Positions 47,137 through 57,530 of a stretch of 64,000 nt of DNA are shown here, one piece after another. The DNA comes from Nectonema munidae (lineage: Eukaryota > Nematomorpha > Nectonematoida > Nectonematidae): positions 682,001-746,000 of the forward strand of contig JAUIRK010000931.1 of assembly GCA_030549495.1 (NCBI GenBank). Direction: 5' to 3'. The notes beneath the pieces are model-generated. The model was not told where the DNA came from, searched no databases, and saw only the letters and a program-made list of their open reading frames with translations. Position 1 is the stretch's first letter. Every line of letters starts with the position of its first letter. A program made the position numbers and the translations under genes.

Positions 47137-48006
47137 TCATATTATTTTTATAGGTCTAGTAGTAGCACTGAAAAAATCAAGAATCAGAACTTGAGACAAA
47201 TTTGCGTTCAGGAGATTACTTTTATAATTGACAGTCGAACCACAAATGTATTTTGAGCAAACTTCAGTAAAATCGAGTAATGTTTTGCGGGAACCTTTGG
47301 AAACTTTCTGTAAGAATTTAAATGCATAATGTGTGAAACGATCCATAACATAAACTCCAATTCCCGAGTCAATGTGATGGGAAATAGAATCTTCGCCAAT
47401 CAAACTACTTGATATAGCAAAAACATTTGGTGAATATAATTGGCTAATCATCGACTGCGCTTGACAAGTATCAATCACAAACATCAATTTATGATACCTA
47501 TTAAAAGTCCACATTTGATGTAGAGCATCCGCCAGCTCGTCATTTAACAATTCTTCGGAATCTTGGAACTTTAAAAAGCCATCGCCACCATGACCGGACA
47601 TGTAGATTAAAACATTGGAGGAAATGGACGAGGAAAGTTTTTTAGTATATGGTATGCCATCCGAATGTCTACCCGTTAACACACGTATAAAATTTTCTAC
47701 GGTGACTTCTTTTCCTCTATAATCTATGAGAGTATCAAAGCCATAGAGGTTGTAATGCTTGGATCGGTCGTTGAAAATCGTGGCGGGACGAATATTTCTA
47801 GGGTTGCATGCCATGTCATCGGCAATCATTAAGATAATATTCGAGTCTGGAATGCCGAGACGCTTCACAGTATGGTAAATAGATAAAACGTTCGCTACGT
47901 GTCTATAGTTGAACCATGAACGAGATGTGCCCACGAGAACTGCCCAGTTATCACTGTTGATCCAAGAAAAGAACAAACAGGAAAATGCGTAAAGGAACAA
48001 TACCAT
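47137..48006 (-). CDS. PIGK: GPI-anchor transamidase catalytic subunit (PIG-K/GPI8), anchorless
   Basis: This is the caspase-like cysteine protease (family C13) of the ER-lumenal GPI transamidase, which cleaves the C-terminal signal of substrate proteins and transfers them to GPI. Residues 1-18 form a hydrophobic signal peptide. NWAVLVGTSRSWFNYRHVAN follows at once, then ADDMACNPRN, YMSGHGGDGFLKFQDSEE and FVIDTCQAQSM. Catalytic His139 and Cys181 are present, 42 residues apart as in human PIGK (His164 and Cys206). The 289 residues end with QVLILDFFSATTRPIKII, matching the end of the protease domain (NVLITDFFGS in human). The roughly 75-residue C-terminal tail and membrane segment of animal PIGK are missing. 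There are no introns. It lies 28 nt downstream of RPP40 on the same strand. The start is fixed by the signal peptide. Confidence 0.95.
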   Translation of the reverse strand: MVLFLYAFSCLFFSWINSDNWAVLVGTSRSWFNYRHVANVLSIYHTVKRLGIPDSNIILMIADDMACNPRNIRPATIFNDRSKHYNLYGFDTLIDYRGKEVTVENFIRVLTGRHSDGIPYTKKLSSSISSNVLIYMSGHGGDGFLKFQDSEELLNDELADALHQMWTFNRYHKLMFVIDTCQAQSMISQLYSPNVFAISSSLIGEDSISHHIDSGIGVYVMDRFTHYAFKFLQKVSKGSRKTLLDFTEVCSKYICGSTVNYKSNLLNANLSQVLILDFFSATTRPIKII

Positions 48007-48034
48007 TTTTATTAGCCTAAAAATAAAGTTACAA
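48007..48034 (-). promoter_or_regulatory. RPP40-PIGK junction with 3' splice-acceptor-like site
   Basis: Only 28 nt separate the RPP40 stop from the PIGK start. Read on the minus strand they contain TTTATTTTTAG followed by GCTAATAAAA and the ATG, an acceptor-like site with AG at 48018-48017, 10 nt before the start. There is no room for an ordinary promoter. This fits spliced-leader trans-splicing of a downstream operon gene, a process reported in copepods; here it is inference. Confidence 0.6.
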
Positions 48035-49096
48035 TTATTTTGAGTTATAACGTGGCAAAGAAGTTAAAGAGGATAAAAGTGTAATTTTGCCACAAGGAAA
48101 AAATATCAACGTGTTTACTGACTCGTGATTTTTAAAAGCGATGTTTTCTTGACATCTATATACAATCGGAGAATTGACAAAATTTGAAAAAGAAAGTGCT
48201 ATCCAAGTGTCTTCATTTGATTCTGAATCAAGGCACCCTTTAATTGATTCTGACAATGAGTACAAATTTATACCAGAAAAACAGCCACACATCGACTTTA
48301 CTTTCAATTCCGGTTGCAAAGAAAAATCAGTTAAGTTAGAAAATGTTTTCATATTTATTCCATTCAAACTCGCTCCGAGCCATTCATAAATTTCTAAAAT
48401 CTCTTTATTATGACATATCTTTTCCACAGAGATTTGAGGTGCTGGAAAATCATTATATACTATTTGTCGAATTTCAGGCTTAATTCCAAAGAAGAATTTA
48501 AAGTGCTTTTCAAGGATAGACTTAGACATGATTTTGCAGTGAGGATTCAAACATGAAAATAAAACCCAGCAATCTTTGCCAAATAAATATTCTTTTGAGC
48601 TAAACTTGTCTTGTATAAGATGTAGTTTTTTTTCGTTGTCTTTGCACAAAAAATCAAGCATGTTTATCATTACTCGGTACCTTTTAGAAAAGGATTTACG
48701 ACAATGATTTTCAGGTTTACCCTGTAATCCAAGACATTCGTATGATTCTTTGGTTATGGAAGCTACAAATATCCCGCTGGACAAGAAGGAAAAAGAATTT
48801 TCAGTGTAATAGCTATTTGTGTGACTCAAAAACGAAAACTTGCAGCAACTTCGTTGAAAAAATGTTTCAATAAATTCCAATGTAAAGCATTGCGAAATGC
48901 TGAAGGAAGCAGCCATATAAAATTCAGTCTTGATATCACCATTGTTCAAATTTATTTCGTTTAGAGAATCACTTACTGATGAATGCACAATACTTATTTG
49001 ATTGACAAAATTAAACCCCAGCAATAAACTTTTGATAAATAAGTCTTCTTTTTTCTCAATATGCTGAACGAAAAGTTTTGATCTTGGTTTTTTCAT
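48035..49096 (-). CDS. RPP40: Ribonuclease P/MRP protein subunit p40
   Basis: RPP40 is a protein subunit of nuclear RNase P and RNase MRP, which process tRNA 5' ends and pre-rRNA. The 353-residue intronless frame is close to the human 363. Matching blocks in order are FIETFFQRSCCKFSFLSHTN (human FISTFIKKGSCYALTYNTH), ESYECLGLQGKP at 118-128 (TYEETGLQGHP), EIYEWLGASLNGINM at 235-249 (ELFDWLGAVFSNVDL) and FVNSPIVY at 306-313 (FADSPVSW). These are weakly conserved proteins, so the colinear blocks are persuasive. The start is the first ATG after an acceptor-like AG at 49110-49109. It is probably the first gene of a pair with PIGK. Confidence 0.88.
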   Translation of the reverse strand: MKKPRSKLFVQHIEKKEDLFIKSLLLGFNFVNQISIVHSSVSDSLNEINLNNGDIKTEFYMAASFSISQCFTLEFIETFFQRSCCKFSFLSHTNSYYTENSFSFLSSGIFVASITKESYECLGLQGKPENHCRKSFSKRYRVMINMLDFLCKDNEKKLHLIQDKFSSKEYLFGKDCWVLFSCLNPHCKIMSKSILEKHFKFFFGIKPEIRQIVYNDFPAPQISVEKICHNKEILEIYEWLGASLNGINMKTFSNLTDFSLQPELKVKSMCGCFSGINLYSLSESIKGCLDSESNEDTWIALSFSNFVNSPIVYRCQENIAFKNHESVNTLIFFPCGKITLLSSLTSLPRYNSK

Positions 49097-49130
49097 TGAA
49101 AGATTAAGCTAAAATTAGTAAAATCAAAAT
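49097..49130 (-). promoter_or_regulatory. RPP40: Splice-acceptor-like sequence before RPP40
   Basis: On the minus strand TTTTACTAATTTTAG precedes a 12-nt leader and the RPP40 ATG. TACTAAT resembles a branch-point sequence. It could receive a spliced leader or a cis-spliced 5' UTR exon. Confidence 0.45.
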
Positions 49131-49739
49131 TAACAAAAAATTTTCAATATGAATTTCTTAAAATAAAAACAAGGGGCCATCCTTTGATGAACGTCAAACC
49201 CAGTATAATAAAAAAAACCCTATATTAAAAAAAAAAGTATATATAAAAAACCCTGATAAAAATTTATTTATATACATAACCGTAATAGATATGCCATCCT
49301 TCATATTTAATAGGATAATTATAAAATTGGCATTCTAACATAAAAAGATGCCAAACGTCTATCATTTGTAAAACTAGTTGAAAGACGTTAGAACATCATT
49401 TAAAGGGATATGTAACAATAAAAAATATAGTTCTAGAACAATTATTTAATACAATACTATTAAAATAACATTAAATACTAAAATTAGTAATTAATTCAAG
49501 ACGAGCAAAAATTGACCTACAAAATTTGGAAAAATTGACTTATAACATTCAAAAATTTTAAATTTGTAATAAATAGTCGTCATACGATTAAAAATGTGAG
49601 TGAGTTTTCAAGGTGTTCTTTGAAAATAAATTTTTAACTTAATAAGTGAGTGTGATTTATCAATTGTTCATACCCAAACTTTCGAAAAAAACATTCAAAT
49701 GGTTTCAATAATCACGCGGTAAAAGGTTATAAGAAGGAT
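49131..49739. other. No gene seen
   Basis: AT-rich DNA upstream of RPP40. A promoter for the RPP40-PIGK pair should be here, but no TATA or initiator element stands out against the base composition. Confidence 0.4.
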
Positions 49740-50165
49740 AGGTCTTTCTTAGTCCCGGGAGTATTCTCTATAATTTAAAAGGTTTATCCTCATTGATTAC
49801 AGTAACTGAGAGAAAAATTAACGCAATATAATACACAAGACCTTGATTATATTTCCTGAATATAATTAAAAAAAACCTTTTATTACAGAATTCAAATTTA
49901 TAGCACTTTTACTCAGAGAAATTCATTTTATTTAATGTTCTAATTTTTTTTTATCAATATTGCTTTGAATAGTTGGAAAAGTTTTACTCTTTCCTTTAAT
50001 TTCTTTGTTAATAAAACTTATAAAGTAAGTAAATGACTTTACTTTTATTCATAGAAGTTATGTTTTTAAAAGTTATAACTATCTTGTGATATTATGGTAA
50101 ATGCTAAGTTTCCTTTAAGTAGGATTGGCTTTAACGCATTAGGTACAGCTGTGCTTATTTGAGCA
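49740..50165 (-). repeat. Dispersed repeat, copy B
   Basis: Its complement matches copy A (7110-7960) in order: CCTACTTAAAGG, CATTTACC, ATAACTTTT, GTCATTTACTTACTT, ATTCAAAGCAATA, GAATTTCTCTGAGTAAA, GTGCTATAAATTT and the TAAACCTTTTAAATTATAGAGA stretch. It lacks the tandem expansion seen in copy A. Confidence 0.75.
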
Positions 50166-51984
50166 CAGTAAAAGTATCCTACGTTAGCTTAATTATTGTC
50201 TACTTTTCATTAGATATATGTGTTAAATTTGTATATAGTTTATTTTGCAACTATTTCATTATCATGTAATTATGTAGTATCACTTAGGGAATTGGATTAA
50301 GGTATGGTAGCAAATTTTCTTCCAAACGTTTTACACTTTCAATTTCAATTTAAAAGGGCCAAATTTAAATTCCGGGCTTCATACTTGTCAATTCCTAGAC
50401 CTAAGTCCTACATTAATATAAATTTCAAAATTTAATTTTAAGCTGTAAAAAGTTCTCGGTACAGAGTAATCAATCTACCTAACCAATTCATTTGATATGA
50501 ACTAGGCCTATTGACAATTTATGAGAGGAGAGGTTAAGAAAAATCTTTAATCTCCTGTCTTTCTTTGTAATAAATTAATCTCTAATCTGTCACATTTCAC
50601 AATGGGTCTGCCTTTTGGTTTAGATAAATCATAAATGATATACAGATTACCAACTGATACCGAATTTGTAGGCAAAATAATGGAGGTCCTATCAAGATAC
50701 CTCACTCAAAACTGCCTCTTTAGTTAGTATACACAGGGATGGATAAAGTAAATAACATAAATCGAACTAGACTCTACTAGACTAAGTTATGTTAGATTAG
50801 AAGTCAGAAATCTTTTTTAGCATGTCTCATTTTAAAACAATTTTTATAAAAATCTTTCATTTAAAATATTATAATACTTACCCGTCTATAGGGTTTGAAA
50901 AATTTTTAGAAATAAAAAATTATAAATCTAAACTATTAGAGCTTTTAGCAAACGTGTACTCAGGTCGTGTTGGGTAGAAGTTTGGTGACATCATTATTGA
51001 TGATATAGATAAAATCAGAAAATAATTTTATCGATTTTGCTAAAATATATAAAACCTAATAAAAGGCCGAATTAACGCCATATTAGGCAGTGAAATACAG
51101 TATTCATTACCTATGTATAGATTAACAAAAATACCATCATGAACAACTAGAAAAAGTCGATATGCTAAATGGGATGAAAAACATTTATAAATGGCTAAAG
51201 TGAATCTGACCATAAAATATCCAGAGGAAAAACAGTGACCACTATTTAAATCTAGAGCGACGAAAATATTTTCAAAATCAAATTATTCGATGATTGATCA
51301 ATGATGTTTCAAATAAGATGTATGCGTAAAGTCACATGTGAAAATTCATTTATTGACATGTGAAATATTTTGAGTGAATTAAAAACCCAAATGTTGATTA
51401 AATTAAATAAATTAATACAATATTTAGCAAAAAAAATTATATCTTACAATTTATATATTTAGCATTGACTGGCAGGTTTGATTGATTTTTTGACAGGTCT
51501 AATTGATTTTCATAAAAAATAAATTTCAGGATCACATTCACGAGTATTTTGTAAAAATATTAAATATTAGCCCTCCCCAGTCCAGTCTCTGAAGAATCAA
51601 AAATAGCATGTCATGAATAAGACTAAAAAAAGTTCGCCCAACTTATATTGGGAAACACGGCCATAAAGGTACGTTAAATTAATTATAAACCTTGTGCATA
51701 TATATTATGCAAGTTATCTAATCAAAGAAACGAAATTCACTATAGAAAATACAATCAATAACTTTGTATAAAGAGTTTTTTGGATTCATGCATTGCGCGA
51801 TACACAACCATATGCTTGATAAGTCGAGGTAATGTGATGATGAGTTGCAGAAATATGGATAAGCAATATATTTTTATTTCTTATTCAATTCGATTAAGAA
51901 ATAGCATTCGCTTTTTTAACTTCTTCACTAACTCATTCATATCATTTTAAATTATTTTAATTTTTTCACATTTTGAAGTACTAC
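50166..51984. other. No gene seen
   Basis: AT-rich DNA with no open frame above background and no recognisable repeat ends. Confidence 0.5.
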
Positions 51985-52413
51985 TACGCATGTCAACGAA
52001 ACGCAATGTTTTTAGAGATAAAATTGATTCTATTGAAAATAAAAAAAGGAGAAAGCAGAGTAAAAGTAAGAACTAATCTTGGATTAAAAACAATGAAGGA
52101 ATTGTGAAATTTTTTGTTGCAAGTTAACAATCATGAAGGATTATCAAGAAAGTGTTTGCGGCTAGAAAAAGAAACCCATCTTGATAATGCTACCTACACT
52201 TGGGTCACACAAGCAAGGCAAAATGGGATACCTGTTTCCGATTCAATAATAATAATCAAAGCGCAGACAGAAAAGTTTCATTATGAACTTGGTCTTACTA
52301 CTAAAGGAAGTAGCGGATTCGCTACTTCACGGGTTTTTAATAGGGTATATGGAAAATATATCACGGATTTTGAGGGAAAATCTAGAAAAATCGCAAAAGA
52401 GGAAAACCCATAA
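51985..52413 (+). pseudogene. pogo/jerky-like transposase N-terminal fragment
   Basis: A short ATG frame (MSTKRNVFRDKIDSIENKKR) is followed, after a stop, by 52114-52413. That stretch carries LDNATYTWVTQARQNGIPVS and the segment KAQTEKFHYELGL, which match the CENP-B/Tc5 DNA-binding domain of pogo-type transposases (LDEALYKWFIQQRSKGIPIS-like). The catalytic domain is absent. It abuts, but is distinct from, the Tigger element that follows. Confidence 0.7.
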
Positions 52414-52469
52414 TATTTAATAAATCCATTAAAACATTAATAAAAAATATTATTTCATTATTTCAGATT

Positions 52470-53959
52470 GCAAACCGCGCAAAACTTTACTTTATGCAGT
52501 GTAATTTTTTGGTTTCTTTGCGTTTTTACCCTCTGCAATGGCTCCCAAGCGTGCTTTTTGGTCCCCGGCTGGTACTGAGCCTAAACGCAAACGAAAAATG
52601 ATGATTGCTGAGAAGCTTAAGCTTCTGTATATGTTGAAGGAAGGGAGAAGTTGCACTGAAGTAGGCGCCATTATATCGTTAATGAATCCACCGTTCGCTC
52701 AATCAAGAAGTACGAGGCTAACATAATGAATACGGCTTCTCTCACCTTTAATAAAATGGTGAAGAGAGTGGTTACGGCTCGTAATAAAATCTCGTTCGTA
52801 TGGAAGCTGCTTTGGCGGTGTGGATAACCGACTACCGAAAGAAGAACATAGCCTTGATTTCGAACATCATCCAAACCAAGGAACGAACTTGAAGAAGACA
52901 GCGCTGACAACGAAGAGAAAGAAGACGATTAACCGCAACCAGGGATGTCCAGCGATTCTCAATCTAGGAGTACTAAATCTTTTTCTGCTAGCAAAGGGTG
53001 GTTTGCGAAGTAGCCTGAAAAACATTTCCCTGCATTGCGAGGCGTGCCTTTAAAATATCCAAAATGCATTGTAAGTCTTGAAGCCTCCTACCATTAACAC
53101 GAGCTGGAGAAGTTGTGGCCGAATGTTGTTTACAACAATGAGGAATTTACACCTTTCGAAATCCGACATTCTGCAGTACAGAAAGCTGTGCAGTTGGCCA
53201 CGATGATTGGAGGTGACGGCTTTGCAGACATGAGCACGGGAGACGTCGACGAGTTGCTAGACGGCCACTGCCAGCCGCTATTCGATGCAAGAAACTAAAG
53301 AAAATGTCAACCAAACTGGCTTGCCTTTAGAACGGCTTGCCAAGATCTTCAGTTACATTAAAAAAGCGAAAGTGGACGACGATATTATTCGTTTTTACAA
53401 TTTTACAAGCTCAACAAAGCAGAGGCAACAAATTCCGATCACGATTTTCCAGCATCGCAAAAAAGAGCCAGAAGTGGAAGGAAAAGGCACCGTCGTCTGA
53501 AGATACGTAAAATAATAATGGCCTGCGCAGTAAAAGTCATCATCATTAGCATATTCATTGGTTTTACTTCACAGCAAATTTATCATCATCATTCAAGTTT
53601 TAGTACTTCAGCTTCTTTTGTGGTGAGTACAGTAACAATCATTTTTATTCATTTTTTATAATTTCTAGGCTAGTGTTTTTTATGGAATAAAAAATATTCC
53701 TTTTTGGACGTATTGTTCATGTAGTCCACCTCCGAGTGAGATTTATTTAGGCTAAATCACAGCTCAAGAATTACAGTATTAAAGAAATTGGTAGGATATC
53801 ACACATAGTTCTAGCTGAACCAACTATGTGAAAAGTCATAAATAGGGTTTTAAAAATAGAAATTCTCTTTAATAAATATGGTGCCTCTACTTCGCGGAAA
53901 TCCCTGTTTCATAGGGGGGATCTTGGAACGCATCCCCTATAATAAACGAGGGATTACTG
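52470..53959 (+). mobile_element. Tigger (TIGD1-like) element, internally deleted
   Basis: The right terminus, complemented, starts CAGTAATCCCTCGTTTAT at 53959 and continues GGGGATGCGTTCCAAGATC, a classic Tigger end followed by TA. The left terminus is not seen. Coding remains run from MAPKRAFWSPAGTEPKRKRK at 52538 (CENP-B N-terminal helix-turn-helix: MIAEKLKLLYMLKEGRS) through a KGWF block near 53000 to a C-terminal domain (KLWPNVVYNNEEFTP; QLATMIGGDGFADMSTGDVD; LAKIFSYIKKA) in 53113-53500. The DDE catalytic core between them is missing and the frame changes several times. Confidence 0.85.
52538..53500 (+). pseudogene. TIGD1-like transposase remnant
   Basis: N- and C-terminal domains survive as described for the 52470-53959 element. 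About 250 residues of catalytic domain are deleted between roughly 53060 and 53110, and the remaining parts occupy at least three frames. No function is expected. Confidence 0.82.
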
Positions 53960-53984
53960 TACATTTATATATTTTAGAGGAGTT

Positions 53985-54430
53985 ACAGATGGGCAAAATA
54001 AATCTCAGGGGGGCTAGCTCCCTTGTCTCCACCCTTATCGACGGGCTTGGTTACAGTAATTAATAGGGATAAATCTCGAATAATTAAATAAGGATAAACA
54101 TTTTAAGCTTTAAATTATTCTTATATAATTGTGATATAAAAAATATTTGCCTCACTCAAAAAGGCATGGGCTTTTATTGAAATGACTGGCTACATTACTG
54201 CCTCTGATCAAATATAGCTCAAATTTGCATTACTATAACAAAGAAGTGGACGTTAATGAAAAAAAATTTAATATTTATTTTAAGACTTAACCTTAAAACA
54301 AGAAAAGTAATATCGAAAATCTACTCAGAACACAAACAAATCTAATATATACTATAAAAAAGATATATAATTCAGAAAATTAAAAATTATTTTTTGCCCC
54401 CCCCCCCAGAAATCACATTGAGGGGGCCCT
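53985..54430 (+). repeat. Dispersed repeat, copy C
   Basis: It matches copy A from about 7890 onward: AATAGGGATAAA, TTAAGCTTTAAATTAT, and GAAAAGTAATAT followed by CTACTCA and ACAAACAA words in order. It ends in a C-rich patch (TTTTGCCCCCCC), as copy A does. It begins just after the Tigger terminus. Confidence 0.65.
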
Positions 54431-56929
54431 GTACTCTATATATCATAATGCAAACATTTTAGATTGTCCATGGGGAATTTCCTGGGTTTTTATATTTACA
54501 CACCTTACTTTTTACAATATTATTTTTTTCTAATGTTTTATAAGTTCCCAACATCATAAAAATATCAATAATGACAATTTTATTAGAAATTTGAAATAGT
54601 TATATATGTACATTAAGTTTATATTATACTTAAGTTTATGGGTGGTTATTATAAGCAAAGCTTATTAAAATATGTATTTGAAAAAGGTAAAATTACTAAA
54701 AAGAGGGCAAAAGTGTATATAGACAGTATGATTATTTTTTCATAAAATAAAAAAGAACCTTCAGCTTATTTAACAATTTGTTAATTATAAACGAAAATGT
54801 TTTAACAGCCTTCAACAGGTGTTATCTAGGTCCAAATTCATAACAATTTGTGTTGATCTGTTGTGAGGTTAGTATTATTTGCATTATTATTTTACAGTGA
54901 GCTTTTAAGTTTGGAAGAATTTTTTATAAAATAATAAACAGAATTTTTTAAAATGTGAAATTAGACTAAAATTTCAATCCGGAAATCGAGTTGAGGTATC
55001 GAAATTGGTATAATCTCGCAAAAATTGGGATAGTCGGAATGTATGATATATTTATACTTCTGTAAAAAATTAGCTTCACAAACTGATAAAATTTAACATA
55101 TCGCCATTTAAAAAAATAAAATACTTTTAAAAATAAAATATTAAAATGCCTTTTTCAAAACTTAACAATATATTTTTGCAATTATAGTTTATTTATGTTG
55201 TAAGAGTAAATATGAAAGTGTTTACATTTAAGTATAGTGGTAACTCTTTGCCATTATAGCATAAATAATTGTATATTCTTTTGTTATGATACTAAAGAAA
55301 AATATTAATTCATAACTCGCAGGTGATAGAGATATCCAAATCTTTTTTTTTATTTATAGTTAAAAATATTCTTCGAAAAAATCACATTTCACTTATCACA
55401 CACAACTTAGCTGATTAGTTTCAATTTCTTCTAAGTACTTGATCAAGAGATCATCTTTTTATAAAGCAAATTGGTCAAAAAACAGCTAAATGATACAGAT
55501 TTTCAAATTAAACGTATGAAAAGCTATCTTTTTTATCAAAGAAATGCGTGCTATATAATAAGTATAGATCGCACTTTTAAATTAATTTCTTGTTTTGTGA
55601 CCACAATGGTTTTCCGTGATAAAAATATTGTTTCTTTTGTAAGAATATAGCGTAGTTTTTGGATGTTATTTAAAAAATAAATTATTACCAATAATAACAA
55701 AATATATATTTGTGCCTAAATCCAAATTTCCTTTTATACCTGTTAAAAGAAAAAATAACAACTCTGAATTCCTAAATAATTTTTTGAAAAAACATATTCA
55801 TTGGAAGCCCAAGAAGCTATACGAAGTTGTTGAAATTTTACACAATCAAGTTTTTATGGAGAAAGGATGATTATGGAGTTTCTGCATATAAATGGTAACT
55901 ATGAACTTAGTGAGGATGCAATTGGATTGATTACAACTACATAAACATGGGAGCAAAAAAATAAGTTTATGGGCAACTTATGACATTAAATGAAACTTGT
56001 TTTTTTAAACATAATACTATATCAACAGATGGAGTCTTTATCACTTTGAACAAGCCCAGATCACCTATTATGAAACCAAGACAGAGAAGACATAACAGGT
56101 ATTTTTGTTAGAAACATATTCCCTTCATTATTAACTTTTATTTTTATTCAAAAAGTCTAAATTAAACCTTTATTCAATGAAGTTCAATTAATATAAAAAC
56201 TCTTTTTTGAAGTTTTGAAAAGCATTGAATTGCAATACGTTAAAGCTAAATTTTACACGAAAAACAACACTTAGCTATAAGTACTAAAAGTTTCATTAAT
56301 TTAAAAAATCTTTAAAATATTTTTCTTAAAATATCTTTTGATGTATTTACAAATCAATTAAGTTACATATATGCATTTACACTGAACACTATTCCGAAAG
56401 ATTTAAACTATTCGCGGGAAACAGATTTTTCATCAATCATAAGATAATTCACGAAGTCATGAAAAATCTTTCCAATATTTTTAGCCTGTAGAAAGAAACT
56501 TTTTAAAATTAAAGTGATTATTTTTTTGTCATTTCTAAGATTTCATTTTGTTATTTTTTATACTAACCCTTCCCACGATAGTAGTTATTTCCTAAAAGAA
56601 ATAAATTTCTTATGGAAAAAGAAGAAAAAAATTTATTTATGGTTTTATTCTCCCAACTAAAATGATTATTTATATTTCAAGGTTATATATGTAACAATTG
56701 TGCTTTTGATACATCAGTAATTATACGCTTGGAGCTAAACATATGGAGCCCCCTTTTTGTTATTTGTGACTCAGACTCCTAGTAAAAAAATTTTGCGGCT
56801 ACGGAGACCTTAGCATTAAATCTATATCTCAAGAAAAATATCATTAAAAAGTACCTAAAGAGCTAAATTCTCAGAAAATTTCCCAGGACGGGTTTAATGA
56901 TGTAATTACAGAAAAACTAGTATATACCC
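54431..56929. other. No gene seen
   Basis: AT-rich DNA without convincing frames, repeats or splice-bounded coding. Confidence 0.5.
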
Positions 56930-57530
56930 CAAATGGCTCATAACCTAGTTCTCCCGCAACTGCACCCCTACTATTTAATTCATCCCTCGCAAATAACTCC
57001 ATATACGACTAACATTTGCCATTCCAAAATGATCACACTAAATTCAATCGCTCAGCAGCGCATCTCCCACGCACAACACCATCTCTCAGTTTTCACCGAC
57101 AGATCAAAATCTAATAATCATGCAGCTGCTGCATATGTCCTCTTCAATTACGATACTCGCTAACCTTTTCACATACAGCACATACTTGCAGACAATATCA
57201 TCTCTTCGTATGAAACGGAAATCTTAGCATTCTTAAAAGAATGTACGTACATACTTCACAGTCAACCTTATTTCCTTCAAATCCAAATAAAATTATATCA
57301 CTTTCTACACAGATTCAGAGAACACAATAAAAGATCTTCAACTTGAAACGAAAATCTCTCTATCCACACTAAGCCTAGCTAAAAAAACTAATCAAGCTAA
57401 GTAAACAATTCACAATACAACTCTTTTGGTGTCCCTCTCATTCATCCTCTTTTGGAAACTTCTTAGTCACTACCTATCAAAGTCCACCTTCTCATCAATA
57501 CAATACTTTCTAAACCCATCTTTCCCTTTA
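56930..57530 (+). pseudogene. LINE (non-LTR) RNase H domain remnant
   Basis: The frame beginning at 56933 has LSVFTDRSKSNNHAAAAYVL, matching the RNase H start (FTDGSK...GAA.V) of jockey/I-type LINEs. A stretch after a stop keeps SSYETEILAFLKECTYIL (the SI..AE..AI..AL helix with its conserved Glu). Further on come FYTDSENTIKDLQ-like and FWCPSHSSSFGN-like pieces (the second Asp and the WVPSHVGIPGN block). Stops and frame changes make it inactive. A 1380-bp element interrupts it at 57531. Codons after that element (STLDINISK at 58915) may be its continuation. Confidence 0.7.

Noticed and set aside
48174-48389. Plus-strand frame opposite RPP40
   Set aside because: Shadow of a well-supported minus-strand gene.
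47137-49096. RPP40 and PIGK as processed retrocopies
   Set aside because: Both frames are intact, no A-tail or flanking duplication is visible, and two unrelated genes are adjacent. A retrocopied dicistron is not strictly excluded.
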